Positions 59,606 to 64,000 of a stretch of DNA of 64,000 nucleotides are shown piece after piece. The notes below the pieces were generated by a model. It made no database searches and was not told the DNA's origin. It saw only the letters and a list, made by a program, of their open reading frames with translations. Every line of letters starts with the position of its first letter. The stretch's first letter is position 1. Source of the DNA: Cristatella mucedo (Eukaryota > Bryozoa > Phylactolaemata > Cristatellidae); the NCBI GenBank assembly GCA_009760855.2, contig WPIO01000210.1:64001-128000 (forward strand), given 5' to 3'. A program made the position numbers and the translations under genes.

Positions 59606-61757
59606 TTATGTACACACAAGGCTTTATCCTCAAAATAGTAGTAAATACAGAGGGGCCAACTTTCAAGGCTGAGTAAACAAACATCGACCAACCAATCCGG
59701 GACATGTGCTTAAAACACAGCTAAGCACACACGCCAGTAAAAGCTTGAACTAACAAGTACGCTTCAGATGAGTTCCAATTCAGGATCACGTCGACCGAGC
59801 TAGACTAGCTACAAGACCCAGATTGAAGGTCATCTGGGTCCTGCCTTAAAAATGCCAATAGTACAATATATACCTAGCAACCTAGGAGAGCAAAACCTCA
59901 TTCTAGGCCCTACTATATTTGGAAAAACAAACACAGGAAAAATAAACACTAGGCATATAAATTAGTAAGTGACATTGTGCGAAGTTTCAGAACACATAGG
60001 ATAACTCAATTGGGTCTCAAATGTTAATGAGCAGATGGGTTCCCAAGTTAATGCTGCAGAGGCGGTGTGGACTTCAAGTTAAACCCGTGGCATCTAAGGG
60101 GTACCTCGTAGCTGTGGGTCTTTCAAAAATAACTAAGGAAGCTCTCGGCACCAATGGTGGCCACACAGTGAGGGTAGAATGGAAGCCGAAATGATAGTTT
60201 CAATTGTTCAAGTCAGAAGAGAAGTTCAGGCATGAGTAACTCTTGAGGTCTTTCCAAACAAGCTAGAGCCTCACTATTTGCTTTTTGTTGATCCATTACT
60301 TTATCAAAGTTGCAAATCTACATTATCTCGATGCCCAAAGCCCTGGTTCTGCAGATGCTGTGTACCTAGTCCATTTGCTCAGAGCCGGCTCAGCAATGAC
60401 TGGTCACCCAGGTGTCTGGATCTGACTCACGAGACATCATCAACAGCACTAGGCAGCCATGTTAACTCATGCACATACTGGAGCTAGCACGTGACTTCTT
60501 CTCTTTGAGCCTCAGGCTTACTCCATGGAAAAGTAAATAAATCCTAATACCGACTCGGGCACATCGTTGTATGCAACCCTTGGCTGCTACTCCAAGGCTG
60601 CTGGTCATACCAATCACTGTCCAGGTTTGGGCATCTGCTCCTCGGCTCAATCGTTCTTTGGCGGGAGAGACTACTTGAGGTACATCGACAGCCCTATTCT
60701 CTAGCAAAACGCTGGTTTAGTCAACTCAGCTTGCAAAGCTCAAGATGGAGACATGCATAGGCCAAGCTGCTCTTGAGTAAGCCGTGAAGTGGGTGGCTTT
60801 CTGAACCTAAGCAAACTACAACTGAAGCTCAACAAATCAATCCTCGGAAGTGGATGCATGCAGCTGTTTTTCAGCCTTGAGATGTGACGGAAGGACTTCG
60901 GACTTGACATAGACGACAAGTTCAGCCTTTAGCATGCTGACGTCTTAGCCGAGACAGATGAAGCAAATGTATTGCTCTCATTTGACAAGAGAACAGCAGG
61001 TTAAAGAGTGGCTTAGAGCTAGGAGATCAGGTAGCAGAGCCCAGCCTTGGCAGACCCTGAAGGTTGGCACACGGCATTTTACTTACGTTGCCTGACATGC
61101 CAATGCAAAGTTCGGGCATTTTTTTCAAAGAAGAAGCAGCACACGATTAGGAAGCTGCAAAAATTAATTTTGGATAGGGTACAGAGATCAGCCACCACTA
61201 ACTAGCTGCCAGTTCCCTGACACCTTCCAACTTCTGTTATCTGGTTGTCCAATTTATGGCCAAATACGTGAACATGTTAGCAGGTCTACACACTTCAGCC
61301 AGTGCCAATCCTGGCTGCAATTATGCAACCTCACCATGGGTCCTTATGGACTTCTCAGTTGCCTTAAAGCAATATCCAGTGGCCAGCAGAAGTATATGCA
61401 CCGACCCCTTGATGACTGCCTTATCAGCCTCCTTGCCAAATTGAATGCAAGATGAGGACCGGGCCAACTCTTAATCAAATTAGGACCATTCAGGGCAAAG
61501 GCACCCAAGTGATCAACCATTAGCTAATGAATGGTAAAGAAGCTTGTGATAGTGCCTAGCAAGCTCTCAAGAGCTATTACAGCTATCCAGAACTATAGTA
61601 CACCTATATGAAGTGTTTCTCCAAGCCATAAAAAATCCTTTGTAGACAGTACAACCCACAATGCTCATTTAACTGCATAGAACAGTTGACCACAGACACC
61701 TGACCTAAAATATTAAGTCATTTTGCCACATTACAGGCACGCAGATGCACAAGCATA

Positions 61758-61771
61758 TGTGTGCGCGCGTG

Positions 61772-61803
<32 letters not shown>
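61758..61803. repeat. GT/CG/CA microsatellite
   Basis: 'gtgtgcgcgcgtgcgcgcgcac' then (CA)n. Alternating purine-pyrimidine throughout. Confidence 0.93.
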
Positions 61804-62499
61804 TACCAGAAAACTAAGACAAAGACACCATCACACGTGGTTGTTTAATAAGAAAATCTTCACTTCTTTATCTGACCTAGCTTATAGGAGTTGCTAGCTG
61901 TGCTTTGACAATATACCATAACATTGAAAGCGATCAAACATCCTGGAGCTCTATTGCCTGCAATCATGGTCAAGTTGAACAAAACCTACCTGACCAAAAT
62001 GAGAAATAATTGTGGGGCTGAGATATACACGAAGAACTGAACTCGCATTTAAAATTTCATTCTGATAAGCAAATTAATGGCCGAGTTAAGGAATCTACAA
62101 CTTGCAAAGGGACACTGAAAATTAAGCACTTTAAAAGTCACAAGCATGCACCTCAACAAGCTTTACACAGGTACCTTTATCTACCAACGTTCAACAAGTA
62201 TGGATGCAAGTCGCATATGATGCTTGAAATCAGTAGTTTTTTATTTGTAGATATTTTGCTTCCGGTTTACATCTAGGACAGTCAAGGTTTGCACAATCAC
62301 TTTTTCTTTAACGTTGAAGTCATCAGAGCTTCAAATCTCATTTCTAACACATTTGTCTTTTGAAAAGTACTGTGAAAAAATATTCACTTGGATCAATTTC
62401 AAAATTATCCTCTTGAATTTCTCTCTTAATAACACTTAACAATAATCAAAAATAACAACAATAGTAACAATAACTCATATTCAAATCGTTCAGCTGTCC

Positions 62500-62625
62500 C
62501 ACCTAACCAACCTCAAATCCTTTGGGCACATAGCCTTGTCATTATATGCTCCCAAAGTTGTAACCTCACTTCTGGCTGTTGTTATGACATCAGCTAACTT
62601 GCAGACTTGATGTGCATTATTTCTA
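62500..62625 (+). mobile_element. LINE family A scrap
   Basis: 'ccaacctcaaatcctttgggcacatagccttgtcattatatgctcccaaagttgtaacctcacttctg' parallels the conserved LKSFGDRAFSSYAPKAWNSLP segment at base level. Confidence 0.6.
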
Positions 62626-63042
62626 GCATATGCAAATTGAGGCAATTTTTCATCGTCAGTGCATGGGGTCTCCTGCCGTTGCGTAAATGAATCTGTTGCA
62701 TCAGCCAACAGCAATCTTACTTGTTATCGTTCAGCACAGAAGAGATTGCTTAGCGCTGAACAATCAAACACACTAGGACAGACAATGGCACACACAGGAT
62801 CAAAAGCGACGGTGAAGCCAGTATAGCCAAATCTGACCAATGAGAGAAAGCTAAGCTACATGGAGCTGACTGCTAACTTGAACAGCCAATGACATCCTTA
62901 GGTGGACTAATCCTGTGCTCAGCATATGAATCCATGGCTCGGTTAGAGCTGATCATGATAAACAATTCACTAGAAAGCACAGCAGGGCACATAGGTACAG
63001 CCGGTGCCTTCAGACCCTTTCACTCAAAATCACTATCTATAG

Positions 63043-63202
63043 CTACAAGCAGCGTGTAGCTATGCCTGCATTAGAGGCTCGCTGACAGGGCCACAGTATA
63101 GCACTGCCAGCCTGCTTCTCTCCTACAAGCAGCGTGTAGCCATGCCTGCAGCAGAGGCTTGCTGACAGGGCCACAGCATAGCACTGCCAGCCCGCTTCTC
63201 TC
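63043..63202. repeat. Tandem duplication, two 80-bp units
   Basis: Units 63043-63122 and 63123-63202 both start 'ctacaagcagcgtgtagc' and agree except for about eight substitutions. A partial echo ('gccatgcctcgagcaa') follows. Confidence 0.9.
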
Positions 63203-64000
63203 TCGAGGAGGGAGCCATGCCTCGAGCAACCTCCACTAACTAATGAAGCTTGCTCTCCACAGCAAAGTTCTCCATAGCAAAATTCACTCCAACCCAAAAT
63301 ATGCTCTGGATGTTGCCTGAAACCAGCTCATCCGATCCTGGAACTAGCTAGCGCTGCCCTCAATTACATACACTGCCCTCTAAATGTGTCTATGCAACAT
63401 TATCAATCCGAGTGCTGTTGTTGCTAATGCCGGTATTCAAATAAGTCATTTAGATACACGAATTATTAACTTGTCGCCGACTGTCAATTTAATTGTGATC
63501 AAAGTTGCAGTTAGCTACGTATGGTTTAGTGAGTAACCACATTCACTGGCAACTGGTAAACAGATGGACATGTGGTCACGTGATTACTAGACTCGGGTGC
63601 CATTCAGCACAATCTTTTTTTAGCCCATTTTGTCATCATCAATGCTTTGGCCAACGATGAGACAAGAAGGTACCTGGCTGCCTCCTTGACCTGTAGGGGG
63701 CCACAATTTGACATTTTGATGGTTGGTACTCTACCAGAAAATGCCACCAACTGCACAGCTTTCCGAGAGTACAAGAGCAGTTTTGATTTTGGTACAGAGA
63801 TGGCCATGAAAACCAAAAAATCTAGAGGGAGCCGAAGACCTTAGTGGGTACTGTTGCGATTATTACTAGGTCACGCCTGGACTATGGTAGCACCGAGTCA
63901 TTACCAGCTTGGGTCACCCTCAAGTAGCTTCTCCAAGGGAGGAGTGGCTCCTCAAAAGCATGGCTGTGAATGACAGGTTAGAGACTGTTAAAATGCACTG

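Larger units (their letters stand above)
59316..64000 (-). other. Probable upstream tomosyn intron
   Basis: No further tomosyn exon was found. Recognisable items are the LINE A tail (59366), a CA/CG repeat (61758), a LINE A scrap (62500) and a tandem duplication (63043). The stretch 59900-61750 is featureless to my reading. A missed short exon is possible. Confidence 0.55.

Noticed and set aside
61081-61115. A donor-like GTAAGT on the minus strand as the end of an upstream tomosyn exon.
   Set aside because: The preceding residues do not match the expected WD40 segment, and no acceptor in the right place was found.

Overview
This is a stretch of animal nuclear genome: spliced exons, introns from about 0.2 to 7 kb, tRNA-derived SINEs, non-LTR and LTR retrotransposons, and long GA, CA and AT microsatellites. 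The species cannot be named from the sequence. The host protein is very close to its vertebrate counterpart, but the repeat families are not ones I can assign to a phylum. I would guess an invertebrate metazoan.

The main content is one host gene on the minus strand, the orthologue of tomosyn (syntaxin-binding protein 5, STXBP5/STXBP5L), a WD40/R-SNARE regulator of SNARE-driven vesicle fusion. I assembled 22 coding exons between 59315 (5'-most one found) and 9610 (stop codon). Every junction uses GT/AG, all 21 junction phases agree, and the exons sum to 4245 bases (1414 residues plus stop). The first part of the protein, up to the start of the third or fourth WD repeat, was not found and probably lies beyond 64000. 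One exon (34700-35780, 1081 bases) greatly enlarges the linker that is variable in vertebrate tomosyns.

Region by region: 1-1195 is CpG-rich sequence of unknown nature. 1201-5529 is a Ty3/gypsy-like LTR retrotransposon with 287-bp LTRs, a 5-bp target duplication, gag, a canonical -1 frameshift heptamer and a broken integrase. 5535-9609 holds degraded gypsy scraps and then the sequence downstream of the host gene. 9610-59315 is tomosyn, with introns that hold two CR1/L2-type LINE lineages (A with an ATT-repeat tail, B with an ACATT-like tail), body-less A tails, a tRNA-derived SINE family, a probable tRNA-head/LINE-tail SINE, microsatellites and a perfect hairpin. 59316-64000 is probably the next tomosyn intron and shows a LINE scrap, a CA/CG repeat and an 80-bp tandem duplication.

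No CRISPR array, operon or prokaryotic feature is present. I saw no clearly new multi-gene system. The most interesting points are the frameshift and priming arrangement of the LTR element, the two SINE types, and the expanded tomosyn exon.
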